A DNA stretch of 64,000 bases, from assembly GCA_021397835.1 (NCBI GenBank), contig JAJFZO010000396.1, positions 1,612,001-1,676,000 of the forward strand, written 5' to 3'. Made by a program: the position numbers and the translations under genes. Shown here one piece after another: positions 46,445-59,974 of this stretch (positions are counted from its first letter, which is position 1; every line of letters begins with the position of its first letter). The DNA comes from Moringa oleifera. Taxonomy: Eukaryota > Streptophyta > Magnoliopsida > Brassicales > Moringaceae. The notes below the pieces were generated by a model, which worked only from the letters and a program-made list of their open reading frames with translations, had not been told where the DNA came from and did no database searches.

Positions 46445-47910
46445 AGGAATATCAGATGATGGATTAGTGTATATCGACCATGTCATGACCATTGGGTTTT
46501 TAGAATCTCAAGTGGGATATAATGGTTCATCCATTGTAGGAACTTTTTATCATTGGTGATGTAGACAATTTTTCATTACCTTCAAATATACATCTTAAAG
46601 GAATTGAGAAAAGCAAGTTAGTATTTTAGACACGTTAAAAGCAACCTTACTCAGATACCATCTAACAAATTGAAAAATTGTAATGTTTATATCTTTATTG
46701 TGAGTACAAGATCCTCTTTAAGTAGAAGAAGAGTTATAGTAGTAATAACAATAATAAAAAAAATTAAATGTTGACAGCTACTTATCTTTCCTAATTCATA
46801 ACCTATATTTACATAAATCCTAGAATATTCAATTGTTATGAAATTTGTAAAATTATATAGAAGGTTTTACATGAAGAAGAGGTGGGCAAAAGCTGAAGGA
46901 GATGAAGATAGAAAAGGATAAAGAAAGAGGAAAACAAAGCAAAAAGAAGATGCCATTTTTTGGAAATTTGATGTTGCCCCCTGTTGAAATTCAACCGTAA
47001 ACAGAGAAAGTATTTCATTAACAGTGGGTTCATACTGATCCAATATGAAACTTTAGGGTTTGTTTCAATTTACCCAAAACATAATGAAGGAGACTAAAAT
47101 CAAGCTATGCTCATAAAATTTATAACATAAATTTAAGTTAATCTCACTAATTTTAAATTAAATTTATTAAATTGATTTTATATATGAACGTAATGATTTT
47201 AAATTGAACTAAATTTGGATTGATTACAAGTCCAGCTCAATTGAGATTAAGACTCTTAACATTAGTGATGTTTACTAATTAAATTGTATCTAATATAAAA
47301 TAAATATACATAAATATATATATATATATATATTAAAATAGTTCACAATTTTTTAATTTTTTTAAAAAATTGAGCAATATAAAATGATATGAAAATATTA
47401 GAAGTTAAAAAAGCACTAAAACTCTTATGAGTAAATTTTATTAATATACTAAATAAAAGATCATTTTATTATGTAAGTTAAGATATAGATTAAATCAAAT
47501 TGAAATATAAGAGATACAATTAAACCAATTGATATTTCATATTCAAATTAAAATTGTGTATAATTTAAGAATTTTTTATATTTATTTTAAAACTAATTTT
47601 TAAAACATAAAGATATTATATACATATTATTTTAAATAAAAATAACATAAAATATTTTAACTATACTCCTAATTGATATTTTAAATAATTAAATTAAGCT
47701 AGCCGAAAAGTGCCTATACAATCAAATCTTAAAGGTTAAAGTTTGTAGATATTCAGGTTGGATTTCTACTGCTAAAAACTGTTCAGCTGGCTTTCCTATA
47801 TCATCCCTAAGGAGACCTGGTAAGATCTTTGACAGGATGATCTCTTAAATAGATGGAATTACCATTACAAGCATACTGCTAATTACAACATCTTCACTTA
47901 TCAAGCAAAG
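46445..47910. other. AT-rich spacer, no gene recognised
   Basis: Contains a (TA)n run at about 47316-47334 and long A/T stretches up to 47700. The start (46440-46800) may be further decayed Copia gag sequence, but no motif is readable. Confidence 0.45.
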
Positions 47911-47938
47911 TATGCTTGCCAATGGCTTGGGTAAATTC

Positions 47939-50678
47939 TCAACTGATGTTGAGTGCAGATTTAATTGTTTGAAACTCCGCAAGCACTGTCTCTATGCTCT
48001 TAAGAAGAACTTGATACTGTGATTTCGGAATCTGATATACAACATTACTGCCTTCTTCATCCTGATTGAACCCCACTGCTTGATCATTAACCAAACTCAA
48101 ACCAGTTGTCTTATTTGCATCTTGAACAGATCTCAATGATTCTAGAATGGCAGCTTCACATGAAATGAGCTTTTCTGCAATTGTTGCCTGCTCAGCATCA
48201 ATAACACATCCATTATCTGTGACTGGAGACGGGTACCTTCCAGATCCACCTGATGAACTCTTACCAGTCCCTTCATTTCCATTGTTATGATCTGCTTTCT
48301 TGCTTACTACGCTATCTTGAGAAATGTCCTTTGTCTCCCATCTTTCAAATGAGGAAGGAGAACCAGGATGAACCTGGCGTTCTTGGATTTCCTTCTTTAC
48401 AATTGAAGCTGGTGACAGCGTTGTTGAACTTTCTGGTGTAGGATGATTCTTTCCTTTCGCAGAGGAAGCTGAAGGTCTTGAAGTCCTTGCAGATGTACAA
48501 CTGACGGTTCTGGCTTCTGTTCCCTCCCTTTTTCTGTTCCCTCTACTAGGAATTGTTTCTGAATTTCCAACAGCATCACCTAATGAACAAAAAACCTACA
48601 GTTAACTTTGTTCTTTATTTTCAAATTCAGAACAACGTTCATTCGTTTTTTTAAAGAAAAAAATAGAGTAAAAAAGAGGTAGAATTACCATTCTTCTTCT
48701 GCTTTAATGTCTGCGGTTCGTCCCTCAAAATCTTGACAGGCAAGGTACTAGTGGGGGCACCATGACCACTCTTTTTTTCTCTTAAAGTGCTCTTAGTGGG
48801 TGCTCTACAGCTCTTGCTGCCGATATTATCCTTTGATCTGTCTGCAACCTTCGGTGACATGCCAACACTTTTGAAACTCTTACCTGCCTTTGTTCCTTCC
48901 AATCTTTTAGGTGTTGCTTTACAACTTGTGCGTACATCAACATCCTTCATTCCCTTCAATTGCTTCGATTCTACTTCAGAAGAATCAGAACGCGTGAGAA
49001 CACCATTCTCATGCGCTCTCTTTGCTGGTGTTCTTGAATTTGCGAAACGATTGCCTCCCTTTTTTCCCCTAACTCCCTTGATGGGTTCTTGATGTCCTTT
49101 CAGTTTGTCCGATGTTGTCTCGATTTCCCTGGAAGTTCTCTTTGTTGTTGTTGTTGTTGCTTGTTGTACTGCATGCTTCACATCCTTTTTTGCGGCTTCC
49201 AGGCTCAAGACCGATTCCCTCCACCATTTGAAGTATCGAAATGTAACATCTCCCTGTGTAAGCCTGGATGGAATGTATAACAACCCATCTTTAATCGGCT
49301 TACCGTAATCCTTCCAGGCCAGTTCTGGACTCTCAACCGATGCCGGAACAATACCAGGAAGATCTTGATCGAAACCGAACTGCATTGCTACCCTATGAGG
49401 AAAATAAGATTCCAGGCAATCAAATCCAACTAGCTTGGATGCTCTCAAACATTGAGCAAATGACACGATCTCCTCGTCCAGTGCTGGATTCAATGATACC
49501 CACGAATCCGTTTCAACGTAAAATTTGGGGAAACTCCAGTTCTCAAGAGTTTTTGTATAAGGCCGCCAATGGAAACTCTCTTTGTCTGAGTCTAGAACTG
49601 CATTAACATCCGCAGCCTCGGCATCTATACTTATCTGGTGCCATTGAGCCAATCTTGGCTCACCAGGCTTCAAGACATTAGGTATTGGCCGTAGCTTTAC
49701 AATTCTCTCCCAGGCCCAAACTTGTACAAACTCTAACGGTGACAAAAGCATTATCGTATCATCCCCAGTGCTGTCAGGTTTAGTGGAAGCAGCAATTCTC
49801 TTTTTCAAAAGGCTTAAATCCCTGTAAATGGTGGCCAGAACAGCAGGAGCCAGTGCAATTCGGATCCCTCTTGCTAACTGAACTGCGATGGGGAAAACAC
49901 GTTGACGAATAAGATCAGACCGAGCTGGAAAAACAAACCTGGACAACCACATCACCATGAATGCCTCGTGCTCGAGTTTGCTGCCTGAGTTCATGAATTC
50001 CTTCATCCATGCATTATGGCAAGGTCTTGTTGCACTCATCCTGCTGATCTCTTTTGTCACTTTCTGCAGCTGCTCCTCCACGGCCTTCAATTCCTGTCCT
50101 CTAACAGGGCTCAGTATACAATTGCCTACCGTGGAAAACCCCCCAGAAAGGATCATATCCTCCAGGGTGATTGTAGCTTCACCCCATGGGAACATGAAGG
50201 TGTTTGTCTCCGGGGACCACCTCTCCACCAGGCTGAAAACCAGACCTTCATGTTTCTTTATTTCGTACCTGGAAGCCCAGATTGCTTCGTAGATGCCAGC
50301 TCTTCTCCAAACAGTTTCATGCATGTTAGCCATTGCATCGACCCACTCCACCCAATTCAATGAGGGGGATGGCCAACCGCCGAAAGAGACCTTTACAGGC
50401 CATTTCCTGGGGTCAATAATAGCTGGATAGGAAGAGGACTCTAAAGGAAGCTCGAAGATTGGATCATCAATGGAGATTATGGTGTGATTCAGGAAAAGCG
50501 CTGTTCTCAGAGTTGGTACTCCACCACCTTTTGGTGACATAAGCGCCTCCCTTGCATGGACGATATGCTCGGATGAAGTTTCCTCCATTTCTGAGGAAGG
50601 AATAGCTTTCAGATCAATGGACTCCATGAAACATCTTGGCGGTGAAGGGTATTTGACTCGAAAACATGGCCGGCGCAT
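47939..50678 (-). CDS. Plant mobile domain (PMD) protein, 2 exons
   Basis: Exon 1 is 48689-50678 and exon 2 is 47939-48579, joined in frame for 876 aa from the first ATG. A start at residue 31 (MEETSSEHIVHARE) is also possible because family members often begin there. The plant mobile domain spans about residues 100-460, with signatures WVEWVDAMANMHETVWRRAG, IYEAIWASRY, FMFPWGEATITLEDM and PLEFVQVWAWERI. It is followed by a Lys/Ser/Thr-rich, probably disordered basic region (about 540-720). The C-terminal exon ends in a helical segment (LLKSIETVLAEFQTIKSALN). PMD domains are shared with transposon proteins; host members (MAIN/MAIL type) act in silencing and meristem maintenance. This one has no adjoining transposase and an intact frame, so it is probably a host gene; its role is unknown. 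Confidence 0.88.
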
Positions 50679-50689
50679 ATTTATCTATT

Positions 50690-51760
50690 ACATATATTTA
50701 GGTGAAAAGTGGAAAATACTGGCACGTTGAACTGCAAAACCCTATTTTAGGCTGAGTCCTATAATGGGTACTGGCCATGTCATGTTTCAAGATGGTACAG
50801 GCCAGAGTTTCAGCTGAGGAAAGCTCTCCTAATAAAAGAACTGGGTGATTCAGCAAATCTTTGACCAACTAAGGGAAGTTTTGACGATTAACTATAATAT
50901 TGTCCCTTCTGATTTGTTGTTATATATCTTCATTTCACAATGTTTCAAAACTAGCTATACACTGCATCTTATCCTCACAAATTTTCTGATTTAATGCGTC
51001 CATCCTTAAGAATTTCATTTGATCATCTTTTATATTTAAAAAAATTGATATTTGATATTCAAAAATTCTTATAAAAATATCCTTAATTTTCAATAAAATT
51101 AAAGAAAAAATAAAAAATTAATAATTTCAAACTATTTTTGACAAGAAATATTCTTAAAATTTTTTTTAAAGATTATTTTTGTTGAAAAATTTTCTAAAAA
51201 TCTTATATAATTTTGTGTAATAATATTCCTTTAGAATTTTAAATATTTTGCCACAATTGTTTTATGTCCGAATTTTTTAGGGCAATGTTGTTGTTTTGTT
51301 GCGATGGGGAAAGAAGATGACTGCAAAAATTCAGTCTTGGCCGTTTTCTCAATGGCCAGTGTTAGACTCAGTTCTAACACAAATAAGGGACAAATCCTCA
51401 TGGAGGTCAAGGTTAAACTTCTCCCAAAGTGGCCTAGGCTCATGGGACATTAGACCAAGAGAAACCCAAAAAAGGGTTTGTGCTTTCAACCATGAGTGTG
51501 ATCATGATACTAAAAAGTTGTGTAGTTAAAGGAAATGATTTACAATGGATACCTTAGGAATCATACGCTACAAGACGATCATAGACGAGAGGTATCCACA
51601 GGGTGAACGACAATAATCTTTCTTAACTGCTTCAGTACTTTTATTCGATCTTCATGCATTCGAGGCCTATATGGCGACATGACTTATCAACTACAAACAC
51701 TTAAATCTGTGAAGATATGTCAAATGAGTCTTTGTGGCTTAATAGCACAATACAATATGA
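50690..51760. other. Spacer between PMD and reductase genes
   Basis: Upstream region of the PMD gene and downstream region of the reductase gene. AT-rich from 51000 to 51230. Around 51280-51500 there is a moderately complex stretch with an open frame (51296-51529) lacking any recognised motif. No other feature seen. Confidence 0.5.
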
Positions 51761-51768
51761 TATTCTGC

Positions 51769-54103
51769 CTATAAGTAGCGTGTTAGGTAATCGGCAACAG
51801 TGGTATACTTAATTTCAGGGTACAGTTGGGTTGCTTCCTCTCCTTCGCTTCCAATTTGAAAGTTTGTCAGACATCCGTCGTAAAAGACGTGATAGTAATG
51901 GGTTGCTCCGACTTGCTCTTCGTAGCCTTGTTCTTTTGTAGAGGAATTAGAAACCAAAATAAGATGTTAAAATTATCAGCTGATCGCAAATTAATCAAAT
52001 AAGCTGAAAGATTAGGCAGAATTGGAAAAACTTGCTGTCTTGATTAACAAAGCATGATGCATAAATTATGTAATCTGATATTATGATTATAAAATTTCAT
52101 ATAATAGTAACACAGTTAGGAAGGAAGACTGACCTTTCATGGAAGCCTGGAAGTCTTCCTTGCATATTGAAGTCTTGTGCAGCTCTTTGCCAATCAACTT
52201 CTCCCAGATACCAACAACTTCTCCCTGTGATAGGATGTTCATAGCTGGCCTGATATACAAGGTCTTGTTGAGAGTTCTTGGGTCATCAATGGTTTTCATA
52301 GTGTACATAGCTATATCATCTTCATCCACATATATTGCTGAAATATGAGATCAGATTTTTCTTAGTATCTAACCCAAGAACACGTAAAGAGCAATTACTA
52401 GTCTTTGCATACTGCATTGAGGATTTGCTTCCTGAGTAACTGAGCTTACCTTTCTTGTTGCCATCTCCCAACAGCATGACGGTGTCCCTGGAAGGAAGGA
52501 TCTTCCCAAGCTGACCTAGGCCGCCAACAATATAACCAGCAAAGCAGTTAGCAGAAACATAAGTAAAAGGAATTCTGGCTTCCTCAATTGCTCTTCTCAC
52601 TGTCATTTTGTCATCAAATGTCACTCTTCCAGGTTCCATCGCATTCTCCATTCTTGCAGGGTCAGTCCCAAATTCAGAGGGTAAAAATCTCTGCAATATT
52701 CATCCATTACAAAAATCATGATCACCATTGTTAAATGATATATAATTAAAACTTCAGAATTTGAGTATTAGTTTGAAGCTTTGAGTTTTTATTACAGAAT
52801 TATATGTTATGTCAGAATTAATGCTCATGAAAATTGAGTATACAAACAAAGACTACTTTCCTTTGTGTTTGTGCAAAGAAAGGAGGAGAGATGGGTCAAA
52901 GATTAACAAATGGAGACTATAAGAAAAATCAATTTTTTTTTCAAAATCTAATAGCCTCTAGGAGCTAAATACACATATAATTATATGTAATCTCTGGATG
53001 ATTATCTATATGGACCTTTCATGATTGAGACAACAAGCAATGTGACATTACATTTCATTGACTATAATCGATTGTTTATTCATTGCAAGAGTCATGTTTT
53101 TTTGGACGTATTAAACTATATATTAAAATCATACAAAAATTAAGGATAATATATCGAAATTTAAGAATCAAAGTATGAATCCGGACTGACTGCTACGTTC
53201 AAATACAAGCATAAAATTTGTAAAATTCGCCTAGAAGTTCAGATTTTGAATTTCTTAATAAACTTGCCCATTTCTGATATGATGATCACAGTGAAATTTT
53301 TTTTGATGATCTATATGCGTATAACAAGTTAATCACTCAGTGCAGTGGTCTGACACAAGTGCAGCTAAAAAGGTTACCATATTATAAGATACTAACATTT
53401 CTAAACCATCACAGCTGCTTGGTTCTTAAGGGTAACTGTGATAAGAAGTGTCCAAAGCATGAGAATCTTTGTAGCATATTTTTTCTTCTTAATCAAGAAA
53501 ACCATGTCTCAGTACTTTACAATTTGAGAAAGATGAAAGTGAAGAGCGTCACATCTTCTGAAACCTCTATTTTCGAAGGGAAAAAAAGAGCAGAAAATTC
53601 AAAATATCAACGAGCAACCATCAGGAGTATTGACAATTTCTATTAGAAAGTCAAACAACGTACAAAAGTGAATACTGAAGCTTGAGGTAATTATTGGCGA
53701 TCTTCAAAAAGTCGAGAGTTCTTGAAAGTGAAAATATAAGGGAAACATATATGAAAATTAAAGTTGCTACTACCTTTACATTTCCAGCTTCTTTGATGGC
53801 ATCAACAAGCTTGAGTTGGAGGAGGATCTGATGGCTACGGATGTGGACACCTGATATTGCGCAAACAACAACGTCAACTAATTTCACAGCATCGACAAGG
53901 CTTTGGTGATCGTTGAAAGATCCCGGCACGAGAACTGCTCCTCGTTCCTTGAATGACAGAAGCATTTGCACTTTCTCGATATTGACACCAATCTCTGGCC
54001 TGTGGAGTATGTAGGTCTTATGGCCTAAGGCTAAACTTGCCTTCACCAACCTCTTCCCTAAGTACCCAGTACCCCCAACAATAAGCACTTTGCTTCCTTC
54101 CAT
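51769..54103 (-). CDS. Pinoresinol-lariciresinol reductase-like protein, 4 exons
   Basis: NADPH-dependent reductase of the PIP (pinoresinol-lariciresinol, isoflavone, phenylcoumaran benzylic ether reductase) family, cytosolic. Exons on the minus strand: about 53774-54103, 52450-52690, 52134-52337, 51769-51932, giving 312 aa, the usual size. The Rossmann NADPH motif GGTGYLG is at residues 10-16. RFLPSEFGTDPARME and VTFDDKM carry the catalytic lysine, and FTYVSANCFAGY is in the expected place. DEDDIAMYTMKTIDDPRTLN, NILSQGEVVGIWEKLIGKEL and THYYHVFYDGCLTNFQIG are strongly PLR-like rather than isoflavone-reductase-like. PLRs reduce pinoresinol and/or lariciresinol in lignan biosynthesis; substrate and stereochemistry cannot be read here. 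The start ATG at 54103 is preceded by a GAGA-rich leader. Confidence 0.93.
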
Positions 54104-54180
54104 CTCTCTCTCTCTCTCCCCCTCTTAAGTGGTGTATGGAAGACGTCTCTCCTGCACCACCATATTATATAGATACATAT
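54104..54180 (-). promoter_or_regulatory. GA-rich leader and probable TATA box of the reductase gene
   Basis: On the minus strand a (GA)n stretch at about 54105-54118 directly precedes the ATG. 'tctatataatatgg' at about 54160-54174 is a good TATA candidate about 60-70 bases upstream. Confidence 0.5.
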
Positions 54181-54189
54181 AGAGTAGAC

Positions 54190-55940
54190 CCATGGATTTA
54201 GTCCCTGTGGCTTTAAGCTGAAATTTCTGTTTTTGATTTTGTTTGTTTTTCTTTTTCACCTGTTTGATGTTCTTGTTTCACCATAAAGAACCATTTTTTA
54301 GTTTAGCTTGTTAGATTAGATTTTCCATAAATTAAATATAACTACTGTTGTCGGGTACCTCACTTTGTTTCTTCTCTTCAAAATTAAGGCCAGCACAGCG
54401 ACATGTAGTATACGTTTGTAGATAAGATACCTAATTCCTCATTAAAAATACATATATATATATATATATATTAATTTGTCAACATCTTCGGTTCTTTTGC
54501 TGCATGCCTCCACAATGTAGTTCTCATCCACTTTTGTTTCAGATCTATTTGCTAAAAATTATAATTTTGATACTGTCAAATGCTTGAGAGGTAGGGCATG
54601 TAATATATAACTAATGAGCCAGACAAGGACTTTGATAGCGCAACAATAATAAAACAAAGTCTATCTTGAACGCATTTGGAGTCCCCTATTTGTAGATGCA
54701 AGATTGCTCACTCTGCATTTGTTATGGCTATTAGAGCTATTGTAGGGATCTTGATTGACAGGTTAGTGGTGATTGATTATTAGTTTTTTTTTTCTTTGGC
54801 CTTTTAACATTTCATTAATCTCTATCTTTTTGTTTGCAAAATTATATTAGTTAAGTTTTTGTTGGCCGAACATAATATGTTTTGGTTTTACTTTCTAATG
54901 TTATTTATTTTGACGTGGAAACTGTTTTTTTTTTTTTTTTGCTTTCTCATTTCCAGCTATGATTATAATATGGTAAAATATATTATTTATGATGTCTGTG
55001 AAAAGTCAAAATTCCCTATTGATTGAAAGTATTTGTGTGCAATCAATAATGATATCCATCAAATCTGTAAAATGTAAAAGATGTTGACTTATTATGCATT
55101 GTTACTCAAGTAAATACACATTTTCAAAGTTTAGAGCTGGTTTGAAAGTAACACCTAAAATGGTTTATTTCTGTCTTTTTAAGAAAATAAATGTTTTTCT
55201 TAATATGTTATTATATTTGCAGTGGGCAATAAATTACGAAGTAATTTTCATGAGCTGCTTGCTGCAAGGATCCATTGTTACAGTATGCAAGAATCGATAC
55301 TAATATCTTTTAATAATCATATCATACTGACATGTTTCAATATATAACTGAAATGCATGCTTTAATAGCTACATTAGAAACACCTCCATTACTAAAACTA
55401 TTCACTAACATTGAAATTATAAGCCTTATTTTTTTAATTGTGAATAATGCTATGTTGATGATGTTGCGATAGGGTCTTTCAAGTCCGTGCAAGGATACGA
55501 TAGTCGTATTTTTATTTGTTTTATATTTAATAGATTATTAATGTATTGAATGTTTATAAGGTAAGTATTATTTATTTGTTATTGTGAAATACTTATATTT
55601 TATGCATAATTTTCACATGTGTTTTTTATTTTTAGGTTATACATTATGTGCTACTACAATTTATCGGACATTTACAAATAGTATTTTGTGAAGTTAGTAT
55701 ATTAGTTTTTTCAGCTCTTTAAATTTAGAAACACTATTAAACTTTTCACTTTAAAGTGTATTTTCATTAAATGGCTATTCGATATTCGAATATATTTTAT
55801 TATATAAAAAATATAATATAAATAATATTTTAATTATGAATGAGTATATTCGTTTTGATTACATGTTGTAAGTCACAAATTTTTATTTTCATAGTTTAAT
55901 TTATAATTTTTTTTAAAAAAATAGTGACAATTTATAATCA
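54190..55940. other. AT-rich spacer upstream of the reductase gene
   Basis: Includes a (TA)n run at about 54452-54471 and poly-T runs near 54790 and 54930. No gene or element was recognised; the short open frame at 55094-55303 looks fortuitous. Confidence 0.5.
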
Positions 55941-55952
55941 AAGGTAAATGAC

Positions 55953-56160
55953 TCTATACTATAACAAAACATATTTTTAACGGCAATCGTTTAGCGACAA
56001 TTACCACAATTGTTACTATATATGTTAGTAGAAGTTTTTTAGGCATTTATCAAATAGGCACCATTAATAAATTTATGGTGGCAATTGTAAACTTTAGCCA
56101 TTAAAACACATATCTATGAAGGCTATTGTTTATAATTGCTTTTAAAATAATTTAATAATT
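55953..56160 (+). mobile_element. CACTA-like terminal region (possible left end)
   Basis: 'tactataacaaaacatattt' followed by repeated 'ggcaatcg', 'gcgacaattacc' and 'ggtggcaattgt' motifs resembles the terminus and subterminal repeats of plant CACTA elements (CACTATAACAAAA type), with the first C changed to T. It points rightward, towards the CACTA coding fragments at 59.6 and 63-63.8 kb, but continuity is unproven. Confidence 0.4.
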
Positions 56161-59100
56161 TTTTTAAAATTATAAAATTTAAAGTTTTATGTTAAATTAA
56201 TAAATATTAATTTAAATATAATAAAATAATATTTATTAAATCATATAATATTTTTATAAATTTTATAATAAATAAAAAACTTAAACATTCACATTATTGT
56301 CATGTAAATATTAATGTAAACAACCTATTACTTTTTTAAATATCTGCACTTTTATATGTAGCATATATATTATATAATCTTTTATCCTTCTTTAGGTCTT
56401 AATTACTTCGATTATCTTATTTGTTCTAAATTTGGATTTTGAAGAACACACCCAGAAACCTGAGGTGGCTTTTTTGTCTTGGTTTTAATGGTAGAGTTGT
56501 CTTGGCTTATGGTATCAATTACTTCAATTACTAGAACACTTGTTTGGTGCCACTTTCTCAATTTTGAGCAAGATATACTCGTTCGAATACTAGCCCCAGA
56601 TTGCCAAATAAGTCGATTGTTAGGCCCCAACAAGCCCATTTTCCAGCCTGTGAAGCGACTATTCATATCACATATGGCTGGTAGTGGATTTCTCGTGTTT
56701 TATAACATTAAATAGGAATGAATTTGATGATGGATCCAATACACCTATCATTACTACTATAGGCTTTGAAACTTCTCAGAGCTTTCAGGTTAAGTTATTG
56801 TCATCAACTACTATAAATCCCTATCTTCAGTTCCATTGTTCGTTAAGATTCATAAGAATGACATGCATCCTCTTCAAATAAGTAGGATTTAATTGTGCTC
56901 TTATGGAAGCCAAGTATGAGTAGCCATAGATGCTCATCAAGTAATTAATGCCAAGTTATAGGCTAACGAAAACAGTGAAAGTGAAACCTAGCTACTCTAC
57001 TACTTCCCCATGCAAAGCAAATAGAGGAAGCCAATATCATCCATTGAACTTAGGAATGCTTGCACTTCTATTTTTAATCTTTTTTCACATAACATTTAAA
57101 CTGATGCCACGTTACCGATGTGCAAAGCTAAGTTTACCGTCTGTTTGATATTAATAATTAGATAGCTCCATTTGGACTGTAATATACCCTATTGCTTAAT
57201 AATCTATGCAGCAGTAGCAGCAATGTCAAGCACTGTCACATGCTACTTCACCTGTTCCATTGACTCCACTTTTGTTGATTGTTGAGGTTTTCTAATAGAA
57301 TTGTCTAGCCTGATTGCTCTTTATAAAAATATATTGTTCATGCATAATCTGATAATGATTAAATCTTATTTGTCTTCTTTGTGAGTGCATTTGCTTCCAT
57401 GGTAAGAATTCCCCCCTTAATAAAATTAACCACCCTTATAGTAAGATATAAATAGAGCTAAATGCCTTGATGTAGAGGGAAGTGAAATCAGACATTTGAT
57501 AGCAATAGCAGAGCTCATCTTCTAACTTTTATAAATATGGCCTGCATAAAAAGTCTGGAATCCACCTATTAGTTCCATCAACTTACAAGTTAGATAAAAA
57601 ACCCTACATGAAAATAATCAAGCATTGATCCTACTTGGAAACTTTTTCTCTCTTCTGTATGCTATGTTTATTAGTTCCATGTTACATTAACTAGTAAACA
57701 CAATCACAAACCAGTGAAGCATCTATAACTTGAACTTGATAACTAAAAGCCAATCTCACTTGGCAATAAATGTTGTATGTTCTTGCTCTTCGTTGTTCCC
57801 CGCAGCCCTACAAACCTTTCATACATGTAATGACAGTAAGCTAATTTGGGGTAGCACAACTCTAACCCATAGAATATAACAAAAGTCTCAACTCGCCTTC
57901 ACAAAGTTATAGGTATGTCATTCTAAAACAATTATGAGAATAATCTTACAAATCAATCACTCAAGGATGTCATTTTAAAAGAGTAACTTAAACAACTAGA
58001 CCAAATTTCTCAAACATGGCAAGCTTCTGTACCCTCTGGTAATTTCCATTCAAAGGAATGCAACTAGTCAAGCTACTTGTAGATTGTTGTCTGGGTGTCA
58101 TCTTCTCCCTAGGCATCATGAGGCCTATCTTTCTTTATTTTCTAGGGAACCCAAGCTAAGGCCCATTGCCCAGTCCTCATTACTAACTCTCATAGCCTTT
58201 CACCAAACCATCATGCTCTCCTTTGTTTTTGGGCCAAATTTGCACCACCAACTACTTCTATTACATCTTGGAGCCAAGCCGAGCTAGATGCCAAAATCAA
58301 TCCTTTTTGTTCTCCATTCTCTTTTAATTCTGTCTTTTCTCACACCTTGGACAAATTGGACAAATTCCTCTCTAGCTCACAATCTCTAATGGTACAATTA
58401 ATTTCCTCTTTAGTTCTTTATCTCTCAATCTCTTCCTTTGATTTGGACAACCCACCATCTTTTTCTCTCATGAAAATCAATTAATTAATGGTGATACAGG
58501 GACAAAGCTACCAACTAGAGCTCCATGCGATTTGATTTATTTGATTTCTAGGTACTATCATTTCTAGCTTCAATTCTCCCACTCGCCCATGTTTCTTTAA
58601 TAATTAAAAGCATCATTAGATTTCTACCAGATTACTATTGATTTCTTGTAATTGCCATCAAGTAATATGTTGCATACTAATGAATGAACAAGAGAAGCAG
58701 CACTTAGAGCTAGGAATAGAGAGGTTGATTTTGCCTGCTGCTTCTAGTGTCTTAAGTACATGGATCAATTCCTTTGGATTATCGATATGATAGAAAGAAG
58801 GATTAGTTTAGGCTATGGGAGTATCTATAATTTATGTTAAACTTATCTGTTGCAATGAACTAAGCAGAAAGATGAACTCCACGGTTATATTAGTTAGGAA
58901 ATAAATTGGTGTAGATTCATAAACAAAAAATGGTTTGAATGCTTATAAATCAGTGAAGGTTGCCATATAGCCAAATTATAATCCCTTTTGGTTTAATTTC
59001 ATAGAATTTTATCCAAATACAGTGTCTTAGTTCAGTGGGGATATTTTTAAACACCTCATACCATGTTATTTATGCTTGAGTGAGATTTTTTACCATAGTA

Positions 59101-59580
59101 TATTACTTATAAATTGTGGTTACTTTTATTGAAACTAATCCAAACTTCAGTTCTTGTATGTAATCATCTTCCTTTTTTTGTTGATTTGTGTTTGTGTTAC
59201 ATAATTCATCACTAAGGTCAGTAAAATTGCTACAAAATGCTTCAGTCCTTAAATTACTTTGATCTATTAAGACAAGCCTTGGTTTTCTACATGCTTTAGT
59301 TTTCATGGATTTTCATTCAAAACTGATTGGTTACTGAGTTTCTAGGCTGAGGCCCTATTGTAGAAATAGAATAACCATGAATTTAAAAAGAATTAAACAC
59401 TGAGCAACAAAATTATGGTTAAGGAAGTATAGGATATTCCCCGCTTTTGCGTAATGGCAAAGTCTAACTTCCCTTGCTACTACACCAAAAATCTCATAAC
59501 TGTCAATTATAATCAAACACTGAACCATACATGAGGAGGTCTTTTTATCCTTCATGCTTCTTGTAGTATATCCTCACCCC
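56160..59580. other. Spacer, no gene recognised
   Basis: AT-rich to 56340, then mixed sequence. The open frames at 56412-56666 (both strands) and 56948-57148 have no motif that I recognise. At about 59478 'tactacaccaaaaatc' resembles a CACTA-type terminus (CACTACACCAAAA) with one change, about 100 bases before the DUF4216 fragment. Confidence 0.4.
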
Positions 59581-59582
59581 TT

Positions 59583-59971
59583 TCCACCAAACACGCATTG
59601 TATTTGCATTGGGAGGATGTTAAAAAGTGTGCTTGGGTTGATGTTACACAAGGTAGAGGAGTAAAGCAAGATGCATTGGAAGGATATGTACTTGTCAATT
59701 TTTCGCATCTGATACACACTGGTGACCATCTAAGTGATAAGCCATTTGTATTTACATCTCAAGTTTAACAAGAAATGTATGTACAAGATTATAAAGAGTG
59801 TGATTGGTTTATTCCTTTGACAGTGAAACCTAGAGATCTTTCTGATATAGGTGAAGGACCTTTTGAGATTCAAAATCATGTTAGTTTGCAAGATATTATT
59901 ATTGTTGAAAATGATGATGATGTTCATTGGGTGAGAGGTGATGCTAAAGAAATACTAATTGATATGAAATG
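59583..59971 (+). pseudogene. DUF4216 fragment of a CACTA TnpD-type ORF
   Basis: The frame reads KKCAWVDVTQGRGVKQDALE then GYVLVNFSHLIHTGDHLSDK and PFVFTSQV, a TAA stop, QEMYVQDYKECDWFIPLTVK. This is the DUF4216 domain found after the transposase and DUF4218 in CACTA proteins (usual pattern: PF--ASQA-QVFYV-D). The stop replaces a Lys codon. The upstream transposase domain is missing. It ends WVRGDAKEILIDMK and a stop. Confidence 0.85.
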
Positions 59972-59974
59972 ATG

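Noticed and set aside
49957..50363. Two plus-strand ORFs over 110 aa opposite the PMD gene
   Set aside because: Shadows of PMD exon 1; no family motifs.
53359..53646. 95-aa plus-strand ORF in reductase intron 1
   Set aside because: No motif, no codon bias, lies wholly in the intron.
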